Assembly: GCF_024139115.2 (NCBI RefSeq)
Contig: NC_085140.1
Location: forward strand, 426,769,781-426,833,780
Reading direction: 5' to 3'
Source of the DNA: Armigeres subalbatus
Lineage: Eukaryota > Arthropoda > Insecta > Diptera > Culicidae
DNA length: 64,000 nt
Shown one piece after another: positions 44,066 to 55,190 of the stretch. Both the position numbers and the translations under genes were made by a program. Under the pieces are notes generated by a model. It was not told the origin of the DNA. It did no database searches and saw nothing but the letters and a program-made list of their open reading frames with translations. Position 1 is the first letter of the stretch. Each line of letters begins with the position of its first letter.

Positions 44066-44530
44066 ATGTGTTTTGTACAAGAGGCTTATAAGACCGGTTG
44101 TCCTCTACGGACATGACACATGGACAATGCTCGAGGAGGACTTGCAAGCACTCGGAGTATTCGAGAGACGGGTGCTTAGGATCATCTTTGACGGTGTGCA
44201 AGAAGACGGTTTGTGGCCGCGAAGAATGAACCATGAGCACGCCCAGCTCTACGGCGAACCCAGTATCCAGAAGGTAGCTAAAGCCGGAACGATGGGCAGA
44301 GTATGTTGCAAGAATGCCAGACAGCAACCCTGCAAAGATGGTGTTCGCTTCCGATCCGGCAGGTACGAGACGGCAGCGCAGCGAGGTGGGCAGACCAGGT
44401 GCAGAACGACTTGGCGAGCGTGGGGCGTTTTCGAGGATGGAGAGATGCGGCTTCGAACCGTGTATTGTGGCGTCAAATTGTTGATTCAGTGTTATCTCTT
44501 TAGATGTAGACTAAATAAATGAAATGAATG
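44066..44530 (+). mobile_element. 5'-truncated RTE-clade LINE insertion
   Basis: AGGTTTGACAG at 44,055-44,065 and 44,531-44,541 is a perfect 11-bp target duplication. The insert starts in the C-terminal coding region (YKRLIRPVVLYGHDTWT) and runs through RVLRIIFDGVQEDG and YGEPSIQKVAKAG to the RTE 3' UTR and an ATGAAATGAATG end. Small deletions disturb the frame near 44,285. Truncation at the 5' end is normal for target-primed reverse transcription. Confidence 0.9.
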
Positions 44531-44629
44531 AGGTTTGACAGAAAACGTAGTTTAGTCGTAAGCGACGTACAGGAACATTTGGCCGGAATTTGACCGTAAC
44601 AGTTTGTCCTAACAGGCTGAAAAAGAATA

Positions 44630-44740
44630 CCCAACAAACAATTTAAGCTGAATAAGCTAGTTTTTTATTGTAGAAGACTATTTTTGGTTGAATATGCACT
44701 CTATCAGCTCACAATGTTTATTACAAAAAATGCCGGTTGG
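44630..44740. mobile_element. MITE with CCCAACAAA end, copy 2, truncated
   Basis: CCCAACAAACAATTTAAGCTG and GAAGACTATTTTTGGTTGAA match the reverse complement of the element at 34,187-34,279. The far end is degraded. Confidence 0.6.
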
Positions 44741-45059
44741 TAATGATTGTTATTTGGGAAAAAGAGCCATTTGGCCCAAAAATGTCCTGTCTGCAAAACA
44801 ACCTTTTTCAAAAAATTTCGTTTGACTGAATTAAAAAAAAAACGTTTGACAGAAAATGCCATTTGGCTGGAAGGGTATTTTGCTGAAAGAATATTTTCAT
44901 GTCAAATGACCATTCCTACCAAACGGCATTTTCGGTCTAATGATTTAATTGGGTAAATGATTTTTTCTGCCGAATGTCCCTTTTGGCTGTATGTCGCTTT
45001 CGGCCAAACTACATTTTTTGTCAATTGCCATTTTCGACCTGATAATAGTTTCGGATAAA
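44741..45059. repeat. Degenerate GGCC-type minisatellite words
   Basis: Scattered TTTGGCCCAAAAATGTC, TTTGGCTGGAAGGG and TTTCGGCCAAACTAC units, very diverged from the 17-bp family. Confidence 0.4.
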
Positions 45060-45070
45060 CGTTCAATTCA

Positions 45071-45317
45071 AGGTTAAAAGACTATTATTCTTCCATTTAC
45101 TTCCACTATTAACTTTTTTATGTATCAACAAGCAGATACGTATTTCGTTTCCTACTTGGAAACTTCTTCAGTGTTTGTTATCGACTGAAGAAGTTTCCAG
45201 TAAACGAAATACATATCTGCTTGTTGACACATAAAAAGTTAATAGTGGAAGTAAATGGAAGAATAATAGTCTTTTAACCTTGTAGCATTTCCCCTAAGAC
45301 GCTCTAAAATAATTAAT
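45071..45317 (+). mobile_element. Penelope-like hairpin element, family B, copy 2
   Basis: CGTTCAATTCA at 45,060-45,070 and 45,318-45,328 is a perfect 11-bp target duplication. Arms from AGGTTAAAAGACTATTATTC fold onto the right side, followed by the one-sided tail GCATTTCCCCTAAGACGC. In the left arm (minus strand, about 45,138-45,178) the motif is CTGAAGA, one A, a 6-bp stem GTTTCC/GGAAAC and then GAAATACGTATC. The right-arm copy has lost part of the stem. Confidence 0.75.
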
Positions 45318-45328
45318 CGTTCAATTCA

Positions 45329-46395
45329 GCTAAATGGGATTTGATCTGATGACTTTTGGCTTAAAGACCAGTATCAACGGTTGGCCCAAACGAAATTTTC
45401 GGCCAAATGACTCATTCTGTCAAACGACCATTTAGGTCAAACGGCATTTTCGGGCTGATTACCTATTTGGCCCAACGACCAGTTAGGGTAAACGATTTTT
45501 CGGCTAAACTATCAGTTCGGACGCTTGACGCTTTCGGCCAACTGAATTTCCCAAGAATTTCTTATGGACAATACACAAGTCGTTCGATAACTGCAACATG
45601 TTTTCGTTTCAGTTAGCGAATGCAGTTCTAAACGTTCTAAACGTCCAACTTTTGTCACGTCCGACATCGTCAGATGCAATAGAAGTGCATGTGATTGTGC
45701 AGCGTGATCATCGAATTTGAAATCATTTCGAAATTTAGCGGTCCGATAACTACAAAACTGATGTAACTATTGAATTGCAGTTAGAAAGCATTGCAGTTAA
45801 ATTACTTTCAGTTGTCAAACGTCTATTGTACGAAGAATTTCCAAAAACTCCCTAAAAAATCCGAACAATTCCGTTGAAATGCAAAGATTTTTCATATTAA
45901 AATCTACATTTTGAATAATCTCTGCGGAAATTCTAAAAAAGTTCCCGTCAAATTCCGGAAATTTTCTCGTGAAAATTCCAGAGAAATTTCTTTGAAAACT
46001 CCTTAGAGGCTCCAGCAGAAATTCTTAAGAACTTACTGTTTTAACGTTAGCCATTCCAAACTAGGCGCGTTAATTATTTTAGTCTGAGAAAGCTACCCAA
46101 AACACCCATTCTATCAGTCGCACTTTCCTACAATTATGAAGTAAATTTCGAAGAACACTCAACAGAAACTCGACAAGAACTTGTATATTCCGAGGATTTT
46201 CCTGTAGAAATTTAAAACAATTTCTCGTGTAAATTCTGACAAGTTTCTCATGGCGATTTTTTTGCTGAAAGCTTCTCTTGGTAATTCCATAGATTTGTCT
46301 AAACTTCAGAGTAGTTCCCGAGGAAAATCCGAAAATAATTACAATTAATTGCATATTATTCGGCAACTCGAAAACCTTTTTTTATTGAGTACCTT
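45329..46395. other. Degenerate repeats, no gene
   Basis: GGCCAAAC-type words to about 45,545, then unassigned sequence, then GAAATT-type text from 45,830 to 46,370 (TTTTCTCGTGAAAATTCC). No gene was recognised. Confidence 0.4.
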
Positions 46396-46565
46396 GGCTG
46401 TGCATAGGCACAGCACATGTTTTGAAATGGACAAATTGATATGAAATTTGTGAAAAAGAATCCACGTGTCTTGGAGGGACTCGAACCCTCAACCCCCTAC
46501 TCTCTAGATTGGCGTGATAACCCCTACACAACAATACCACTTAATGGTCACGTTTGCGGAAAGTC
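46396..46565 (-). mobile_element. tRNA-derived SINE-like element
   Basis: The minus strand has a box-A-like TTGTGTAGGGG, an anticodon-arm-like section, and box B GGTTCGAGTCC inside GAGGGTTCGAGTCCCTC. A short AT-rich body ending at the hairpin TGTGCTGTGCCTATGCACA follows. Target duplications were not resolved. Confidence 0.5.
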
Positions 46566-46639
46566 ATCAGAATCCGAGTACCAACCTCCACCGCGGTTAG
46601 CTCTTTTTTTGTAAATTGAATATCTTTCGGATGCTTGAT

Positions 46640-46800
46640 TTGTCCAAAATAATTTCCAAATTAATATTTAGGAAAAAGGCAATTTTTTTTAAGGGAACTG
46701 ATAAAAAAAATCGCCACGCCGATTCACGCCGCCGACCAAAATTCTGACAAATGCCGCCGCCGATTAATATTGGACCGGCGCACACCTCTAAAAATTTCAT
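46640..46800 (-). repeat. Inverted copy of the GC-rich module at 4.95 kb
   Basis: Its reverse complement gives GAGGTGTGCGCCGGTCC, CGGCGGCGGCATTTGTCAG, TTTTGGTCGGCGGCG and GAATCGGCGTGGCG, matching 4945-5030 over about 100 bp. Confidence 0.7.
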
Positions 46801-47094
46801 TTAATGTAAATAATTTTCCGTTGGGTACTTTTTTAACATGGGAGTAAATAGTTGATTCAAAAGTATACGATTGCTAATGTCGCTTCGTTTTGCGTGACCA
46901 ACATCTAGTTCGTCGCGACCTAGCAGCCAAAGTACTCGTACCACAAGTGTCAAACTTACGTAGGTGATAAAACAAAACATTCCCTACAACATTACACCTA
47001 ATAAAAGGCCAAGTTTTGCTTATTAATCCTTATTTCAGGAAAATACAATTAATGACTACAGCGCCACTAGCATTCTAGAGCTTATGCTTCTACA
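46801..47094. other. Intergenic, no gene recognised
   Basis: No feature could be supported in this stretch. Confidence 0.4.
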
Positions 47095-47829
47095 ACAGAC
47101 AAACAGACATAACACTGATAAGAAAATTATTTTGAGCTTTTTAGTGGAATGTTTTCACCTGTCATAAGACGAGTTTTTAAACAATCCCATTGAATTCCAC
47201 CACTTAATTGTATCCTGACAGATATGTATTTCGACCTCAACAGTAAGGCCGTCTTCAGTGTCTCGTACTTGACTCGACTTGAAGAAAATGATCGCAGCTT
47301 ACACTATTTATACTATGCGTAGGTATAATCATTTATCTAGGTACTTATAAGGTACTTAAGCGCATCAAGCGAGTAGAAATAAGCACCGTAGTAAGATAAG
47401 TACCTAGATAAATGATTATACCTACGCATAGTATAAATAGTGTAAGCTGCGATCATTTTCTTCAAGTCGAGTCAAGTACGAGACACTGAAGACGGCCTTA
47501 CTGTTGAGGTCGAAATACGTATCTGTCAGGATACAATTAAGTGGTGGAATTCAATGGGATTGTTTAAACTCGTCTTATGACAGGTGAGACATAACACATT
47601 GAACATTCACTCATCAAATTGATCGTCGTTTAAACAATAACGACATCTGTTGATTTCAGTTAGTTGGGCAAATCAAGAACCAGATGGCGGTAGTGAGCAA
47701 ACGTCAAACTCGAGCAAATCCGATGCGCACGCCACTAGTGATCGATTGGCCAACTAATGATTATTTGAATTGACCAGTAAATCAGTGAACGATGGAAATT
47801 TTACGAGTGTTATGTCTGTTTGTCTGTGT
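47095..47829. mobile_element. MITE with ACAGACAAACAGACATAACAC ends, copy 2
   Basis: The left end at 47,095-47,115 and the inverted right end at 47,808-47,829 match the MITE at 27,757-28,016. A 471-bp hairpin element sits inside, so the MITE itself is about 265 bp. TTCTAC lies on both sides, a possible eroded duplication. Confidence 0.75.
47116..47586. mobile_element. Penelope-like hairpin element, family A, best copy
   Basis: AGACATAACAC at 47,105-47,115 and 47,587-47,597 is a perfect 11-bp target duplication (it overlaps the MITE end). The element has a 40-bp one-sided tail (AAGAAAATTATTTTGAGC, TTTTAGTGGAATG). Arms of about 190 bp follow (47,156-47,347 and 47,397-47,586), nearly perfectly complementary, with a 49-bp loop. 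Both arms carry the motif. On the plus strand at 47,485-47,530 it reads GACA, CTGAAGA, one C, GGCC/GGTC stem, GAAATACGTATC, TGTC, where GACA and TGTC can also pair. Inverted pLTRs with a short one-sided extension are typical of Penelope-like elements. Confidence 0.75.
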
Positions 47830-47837
47830 TTCTACTG

Positions 47838-50800
47838 AGTGAAGGCAAACTACTTCGATCCCATTTACTCAATTTTGGCTTCCCGTAAGGATATTCGAGT
47901 GAATTGAACTCACTAATGCGTAGTTTATTTCTTCTGTGTAGAGGAAGGGTCGTTGGAGAAACATCTTTTGCTGGCAACGATAGGCTGCTAAATGTCAACA
48001 ACGATTGAAGGGATCGAGAAAACCATCGGCATAGGGAGAGATATCGAGATGTAGAGAGTCGACTGTATTGCGTTTTCTGAAAAGATCTAAATTGAAACTG
48101 ATCAATTTTTACAAAGCTCTGCCTAAACACATTTAATTTTTTTTTGTTCAAACTCGAAGTCATTTTTTAAAGTAAACGATGCAACTCATGGCCAGCTTTC
48201 TGAAAATTAGGCCGGAAAAAGCTCTCTAACCCCTTGTGAAGTAGGTAGAATGACAATGGAAACAAAGCTATTTTTCAACAGATCAACAGTTTCACAATGC
48301 ACAAATATATTCATTTTGTCGAGCCACTTCCTACGTATTTCAGAAAATGATACAAACTCATAGAGCATGAATCAATACTTCAAAGAAGAAGAAAAACTTG
48401 CCAATGCCATCACCATTATTGGTCGGAAATCGTTCCATCGTCGAATTACTCTCAATGACATAGAAACTGCATCACCAATAAGTGTTAATGTGGCCAGAGG
48501 TCACATCACGGTTCCAGTGATCGGATCCAAAAATCCACCATCCACCGGCTTCTCACTCCAGTGGGCACACAACGACTTTGACTCTTGGGTTACAACAACG
48601 TGTCAATGTAGTAGACTTGGGCACGGTTCGGATAACCGTTCATCTTGTTTGGTAAGGAAAATCTCTTCATAATTAATTGTATTAAATTTTCACTACTTTG
48701 TATCGATAACCAAGCTTGGAAAAAATCATCAATGCTTTTACTTGGACACGCGCAACAGTCTGGTTGGAAATATTGGAGGTTACAGCAGGCAGCAAACCAG
48801 CGAGGCGAAAAGGCAAGGCGATTATTTTCGGGTAATAATTTTCCACGATGCGCACACATTTTTCTTCTCCAGCTTGAAGCGATACCACGGCGAGAAAGAG
48901 AGGGCCGATTTTCAGTTTACGTAACGATGCGCAATTAAATGTGTTATATCTTTTATATTTATTTTAGCCTCGAACAGCCCCAGTGCCAGTTGTTGGCTCG
49001 GTAAAACCATCATGTGTCGGAGAATGCAGGGCACTGCACCAGTTCGTATTTGGGGCTAAGGCGCTATTACCAATGGTGCACTAGACAGCGGCCCTAAATA
49101 TGAAATAAGGAACATGCAGCACACTAATGATTACAAAGAAAACAATGATCTCTAATCACACCATTCCAGCTCAGAAATATAAATACCATTATTTCGGGCA
49201 AATACGAAATATTTGAGACAATCTTTCAAGAAAGTTAAATCATAAATGAAATAGTATGAACTCGTTTTTCAGGTCGTGTATCTATGCACTATGCCAAAAC
49301 GAAATAATAAGTCATATAAGTCAACACAACTCTTACGATACAGTTGCCTGAATGTTTTACTTTCCATTGTTATAATTGTTGGCACCCTGATTTCCCATTG
49401 CTGTTTCCTAATTTTGGCAATAGCCAATTTTCTACTTTTCATAGGGCGCCGATTTTAAATCCGATTTTACATGCTACCGAGAGGCCGTTGTATGTCGATC
49501 AAACTCCAAAATTGCAACCATGGCCGAAGAAAATGCGCTTTAACGATTGCCATCGATGGAATTCGTTGCACCTGTGGCCGATGATGATGATTATTGCTTT
49601 TGGTAGGTAGGTATGTAGTCGGTTATTGCAGGTTGCGATCGTTTTCGTGTGATCCACCAATCGGCTCGAACAATGTTCGCTTGGATTGAGCTCCATGCAG
49701 CTTACGTTTTCGGACAGGAGGGGTGGAATGGTGTAACATATTGGAGGGTTTGCACAAACGCGAGACGAGGTGGGGTTGGATGGATCTTCTAGAAGAATAC
49801 AAAAAAAAAGTGAATGCGGTGTTATTGAAGAATGGTTTTCCAAACGAATGATGGCAAAGGAAGGTAACTTGATTGTAACCTTACTCATTAATGCATTATT
49901 GCTTATTATTGACAATCAATGTGCAATTATTGGTGTTTCCGATGGCAAAAATAAAAACTTCCTAAGAAAATAAAAAAAATCCATAGAAATTTTAATGCCA
50001 TTATTTGATATTAATTAATATTCAATGTGTCAAAAATTAAGCTTTCAAATAATAATAATAGAAATCATCCATAAATTGAAAAAAAAAACGAGAAAGAATT
50101 TCAAACGTCAAAATTGCAATAAAAAGCAAATGTTTTTCATTGAAGAAAAACCTTAGAATATTATTGCCAAAATTTCGTACGAAGCATAGACAAACAAAAA
50201 ATGGAAAAAAGGGTTTATTTTTTTAATGAAACATGTAATCAACGTCGTTTCTTTTTAAATTTGATAATTTTTTCCCATGCATTCCATTTGCACTTTATTG
50301 GACATCTGACAAATTTCTAGCGCTTCTTCCACTAACAGCCAGAATATATTCTCAGCACAATGTGTGTCATGATAACAGAAGAAATCGTCGTTGGAACCAC
50401 CAATAATGTTTAATTTTCTTTTTTTCTCACAAATGAAGAGAATTGTGAAAAAAACATCTCAGTAAAACTCGGATTTTAAGTTGGCGTTGAACTTCACGGT
50501 AAATGCACATGAATCTATACATAAAGAGCCTACCATTAGCAAAAGAACCACTTGAAAAAAAAATTCACAGAAATTCATTCAATGGAACCTTTTTGCAAAG
50601 AAGACTGCATTTCTTGCCGAAGAAAAACTAACGATTAATCAGCACGTCCGAAAATGATCATCGTTTCGCTACACTTGCCAAAAACATCCCTAAACCCAAA
50701 AACAAGTTGGTTGCAACTTGATCGGCTGACGGCGCAACACACAACTGGTTGCGAAACCGGCGGATTTCCCCCCACGGTCCGCAATCAGCTGACTTTCGCG

Positions 50801-50942
50801 TAGAGAAAGACTGCGCTGCACATATCCGACCGCCACACGTCCGACTAACCAGCAGCAACAGCGGAAGAAACTCACGGGAGCAGCACTAATGAAAACAATA
50901 GAATTTATAATCTTCAAACACTGAAGCTGAACGAACGAAACG
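47838..50942. other. About 3.1 kb without a recognised gene
   Basis: Unique-looking sequence. A plus-strand frame at 48,367-48,655 ends at a donor-like GGTAAGG, and several short frames follow to 49,975, but none shows a domain. Homology to known families cannot be judged by eye. This is the likeliest place in the window for unrecognised host exons or regulatory DNA. Confidence 0.35.
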
Positions 50943-51206
50943 GGTTGCATCCAGCTGGCCGGTCCCCTTCCGTATGGGGCCGAAGTCATGCAACAGTGCA
51001 TCCCTCCAACCTAATACGGTGAAATGGCTCTACACTTCAGCCCGGTGCCAACAACCGGCGACGTTGTCGGTGCACCGGCGCTGATAGCACTAACAGCAGT
51101 GAGACAACTTGATTTCATTGATGGCAAGATCGGCACGATAAAGCACACCATTATGGACATAATTGACTCAGGTGAAATTGTACCACCCTCGAAGAAGTGC
51201 AGCTAG
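50943..51206 (+). pseudogene. Possible coding remnant, unknown family
   Basis: One frame reads CIQLAGPLPYGAEVMQQC, is closed by a TAA near 51,012, and continues with MALHFSPVPTTGDVVG and KIGTIKHTIMDII to a stop at 51,204. Codon choice looks protein-like and the sequence is GC-richer than its surroundings. I cannot name a family. It may be a host exon remnant, an exon with a sequencing error, or chance. Confidence 0.25.
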
Positions 51207-52113
51207 AAATTTCGTTGCACATTGCACTGACATATATTACCTATAAAAGCATAACTGGCACATATAGATAGGATATCAGGCAAATATGGGACAGTTGTGC
51301 CTGGAGAGGTAGTGTTTCACCTTCACCAATATTAATTTGCCGACCTCGGTTAGATGAACTTGGACTGTTGCACCGCCACGTGTACAAATCAGCTGAAGAA
51401 GTGAACTACCAAAGAGAAAGTAGACTAAACATTGAAAATATGTAAATTCTAGAAACACGTGAATCCACCATGTTGAGATGGCGTCTTTTCAGTTTCGTGA
51501 CATGATTAAAAAGAATGAGAAATCTGACAATTGCAATTTTAGTTCATATATTATTATCTTGCCGCTCATTGAAAATACTAAAAGGGCAGCGGTGGTATTT
51601 TGGACCTCTAATTATATTTAGAGCCCTTGACATACAGGGGATGGACAAAATAATTAGGATAAGCAAATTTTGGGTAAAATTAGATGTGTTGCAACTACCT
51701 TAGTTATCATCCGATTTTGACAATTCAGGCATGCCTGAACTACAAAATTAATGGAGTTTGACGGTATGTCCATGGAACCGACTATGGCCACCGGATTCCG
51801 GAGATATTCCGAGGTTTTCGGAGGTATGTTCAAAACCGTAAATTTGAGGTGGATATTAGGAAAAGTTGTGATTAGAAATTGAATAATATTAGTAAACACA
51901 AATAAAACAGGGCTCTTGCTGATTGGAACCATATATTGAGATTTGGAATCGGACCAGAATCAAGTGAGATATGGCCATTTCTTTATAATCGGTTCCGATC
52001 GATACTTATCAAAGGGGTCAGGCCACAACTTCATTTGAATCTCGCTTTTTGATAGATCGTCCACTATGATTTTATTCTAGAAGGCTTCTAATGTGTCAAG
52101 AATGAAAAACTAA
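51207..52113. other. Unassigned, repeat-like near the satellite
   Basis: Phrases such as CCATGGAACCGACTATGGCC and CCGGATTCCGGAGATATTCC near 51,770 look like dispersed mosquito repeat sequence. No gene was recognised. Confidence 0.35.
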
Positions 52114-52114
52114 T

Positions 52115-52987
52115 TGAATAAACGGATCCTGGAGTCGCTGGGATGTCCCCGGGGAACCTGTGAATGGGGACATTTAAGTTTTAGCACCAAAATCAGTCAT
52201 TCGACGGCTCTTTTTTCATGGTTTTCGATCAGGAGGCGAAGTATGAATATAAAATGGTCCATTGACGAATCTGACCGCTTCCAGGATCTACGGATTGGCC
52301 CCGGGGAACCTGTGGAAGGGGACATTTTGGTATTACCACCAAAACCAGTCGTTCGAAGGCTCTTTTTTCATGGTTTTCGATCAGGAAGCGAAGTATGAAT
52401 ATAAAATGGCCCATTGACGGCTCTGACCGCTTCCAGGATCTACGGATTAGCCCCGGGGAACCTGGGGATGGGGACATTTTAGTTTTACCACAAAAACCAG
52501 TCGTTCGACGGCTCTTTTTTCATGGTTTTCGATCAAGAAGCGAAGTATGAATAGAAAATGGTCAATTGACGGTTCTGACCGCTTCCAGGACCTACGGATT
52601 GGCCCGGGGGAGCCTGTGGAAGGGGACATTTTAGTTTTAGCACCAAAACCAGTCATTCGAAGGCTCTTTTTTCATGGTTTCCGATCAGGAAGCGAAGTAT
52701 GAATATAAAATGGTCCATTGACGGCTCTGACCGCTTCCAGGACCCACGGATTGCCCTCGGTGAACCTGTGGAAGAAAACTTATAAGTTTTAGCACCAAAA
52801 TCAGTCATTTGACGGCTTTTCTTATAGGTTTTCGATCAGGAAGCAAAGTATGAATATAAAAGGACCATTGACAGCTTTGACCGCTTCCAGGACCTACTGG
52901 TTGACCCCGAAGAACCTGTGGAAGAGGACATTTTAGTTTTTATACCAAAATCAATCATACGACATCTCTTCTTTAATATAAGCAAAG
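52115..52987 (+). repeat. Satellite array, 152-bp unit, left part
   Basis: Each unit contains CCATTGACGGCTCTGACCGC, GGATTGGCCCCGGGGAACC and GATCAGGAAGCGAAGTATG. Start points at 52,259, 52,411 and 52,563 are exactly 152 bp apart. About six units precede the BEL/Pao insertion. Open frames inside are periodic shadows of the repeat. Confidence 0.9.
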
Positions 52988-53332
52988 TGTAAAATTAACG
53001 TCTTCGATTTTTCGGCACTGGTTTTAAATAAAACATAACTTTTAAGTGCATAAACACGACGCTTTTAAGAAAAGGCACTATCCGTCCGGCGCGGTTGGTT
53101 TATTGATTGGAACTGACTACTTACAGAGTTAGGCGACTTTCTCCCCTCTTCGTGCTAGCTAAGAGTTGGGCAGAGAATACTGCAAAAGAGATGAGAAGGT
53201 ATCATCTCTATCCTAGATTGGATGCTGTAAGATAGCCTGACTCTCACAATCTCAGGGAAGCTGAGGATTGCACAGTGGTTCTGATGAAGGAATGGATAAT
53301 TTTAGCTACAGTCGCTTTACAGATATTTTACA
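52988..53332 (-). repeat. 3' LTR of the BEL/Pao element
   Basis: 345 bp, starting TGTAAAATTAACG and ending ATATTTTACA on the plus strand. Matches the LTR at 60,776-61,116 except for a replacement near 53,092-53,112 (GGTTGGTTTATTG in place of TTGGAACTG). Confidence 0.92.
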
Positions 53333-54508
53333 TCACCGGCCGCCTTGAAATACGCGGGATTTCAAACTCAAACTTATGAATAACATCTTGACTTATCAAT
53401 CTAAGCTTTACAACATTCAATTTCACAGTACATTAAACGATACAAAACAATTTAGCCGAGACTGCCCTCATACGAATGTGATCTTTAGTGCTTCCAGAAG
53501 ATGACTGCTTGTTACGACTCCTGTTGACGACCCTCATTATTGACCCGCTGCATAGCGACTCTTGCAGAACTTCTCTGGCTTTTACGGAACACTCGGGCGT
53601 GCACTCCCAAGTTCCGTAACCTTGCGATGATAAGCGACCTGCATCAGATGAGAGGAGGTAATTTTCAAGAATAAAACGAGAATAACTTGACTTCCCTGGT
53701 GCGGAGGCTTGCGCGCCTCCGCGGGCGCTCCTGCGCCGATGTGTTGCGTTCCGCGGTGAGCAAGAACGTTCGATGAGAGCCACCTAGCTTGGCAGCGTGA
53801 TCCCGTGCGTATAGCATCGTAAGAGTCCGACACCAGATACGCAATTCGTTGCGTGACGTTCGTGTGGACCGGAGTAGTGTGACATTGGGTTCACATCCTT
53901 CTTGCATAGTGAGACGTACATCTGAGTAGTGGTGACGTGTTGATGCGTTGACATGACCTTGCGTGACCATCCTATGCATCATCCTTCCAGCGTACTCGTA
54001 ATGACGATGATAGCTTGACGTTTTCCGAATCAATACATGAAACCAGAATGTGCGCATCATAATGGAAACAAACCGGTTCTCAACCGGTATGATGGAAGTT
54101 GTCAGCTAAGGGAATCGAGAATTGAGCAGCGAGGCAAAGAGTGAAGCAACAAGGCATCGCATCGTGGTAGAGGCGCAGAGCCTCCGGAGCAGGCAGGCAG
54201 CTATGGCGGACGAAACATTCCATAAGTTTTTTTGTCAATTGTTAAAACACAAACACTTAACTGGTATGCGGGGACCGGTTAGTCCCCGCAGGTGCACCTG
54301 CACCTATGTTGATGTGATGACATCCAGGACACTGATGGACATCTTAGTGGAGGCGCATGCCCTCCTGTGGGCGTAGACGGCTATGGCGGACGGAACATTC
54401 TTTGAGTTTTTTCATAATTCATTAAAACAAAAATACTTAACTGGAGTGCGGGGACCGGTTGGCCCCCGCAGGCGCTCCTGCGCCTTCGTAGGAGGACTAT
54501 GGGGTCCT
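53333..54508 (-). other. Non-coding 3' region of the BEL/Pao element with 180-bp repeat
   Basis: Between the pol stop and the 3' LTR. CTATGGCGGACG(A/G)AACATTC occurs at 54,201 and 54,381, 180 bp apart. Each copy is followed by a hairpin-forming GCGGGGACCGGTT/CCCCGC block and by GGCGCTCCTGCGCC or AGGTGCACCTG palindromes. Frames across 53,433-54,060 show no envelope features. Confidence 0.6.
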
Positions 54509-55190
54509 CTAATCGTGTGGCAGGTTAGTGTTTTCGTGAATGGGCAAAACACATATTTTGGAAATTGCCCGGGTAAACGTACCGTCCTTCGTTTTTACCG
54601 CCACCACTCTTATGTTTCCATCCGCTCCTGCGTGGATTTGTACCACTCGACCGAGCAACCATTTTAGAGGAGGCATGTTGTCTTCTTTTATGAGCACCAT
54701 GGTTCCCACACTCAAATTGCTCTTTCTCTTTGTCCACTTCGTCCTATTATGTAGATCGGACAAGTACTGCGTGGACCATTTTGACCAGATACGTTGAACA
54801 AACGCCTGTGTTTGCTTCCACCTTGGCAGTTGGTTGTCTGGTAGCTCTGGAACTGATGGCTCTGGTATCGCTACAAGAGGCCGCTGGATGAGGAAATGTC
54901 CAGGTGTCAACACATCCATGTCCCCGGGATCGTTGCTTAACGGTGTAAGAGGCCGTGAATTAAGGCACGCTTCGATTTGCACCAAAATGGTCTCCAATTC
55001 GTCTGGAGTTACGATCTTCAAACCGATTGTCCTTCTCAAATGGTGCTTCATCGATTTTACAGCAGCCTCCCAGAGGCCACCGAAATTCGGTGACTTAGGA
55101 GGAATGAAGCGAAACTCTATTCCTTTGTCGGCTGCTGTGGACACGATTGCTTTCTGCGCTTGCTCCGTCATTAAGAGCTGCTGGAGCTCA
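54509..55190 (-). pseudogene. pol: BEL/Pao integrase C-terminal part
   Basis: The frame at 54,509-55,171 continues the integrase: FRFIPPKSPNFGGLWEAAVK carries the catalytic glutamate, followed by EACLNSRPLTPLS. The C-terminal domain after the core has PLKWLLGRVVQIHAGADG and IRVVAVKT, the conserved BEL/Pao ending. A one-base shift near 55,190 separates it from the upstream integrase half. The integrase would insert element cDNA into chromosomes. Confidence 0.85.

Noticed and set aside
48367..48672. Frame ending near a GGTAAGG donor-like site, a possible first exon
   Set aside because: A donor-like word alone is weak evidence; no acceptor-bounded partner exon with a recognisable domain was found.
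53433..54060. Possible envelope gene 3' of pol in the BEL/Pao element
   Set aside because: No signal peptide, transmembrane segment or cleavage motif; frames overlap and are short.
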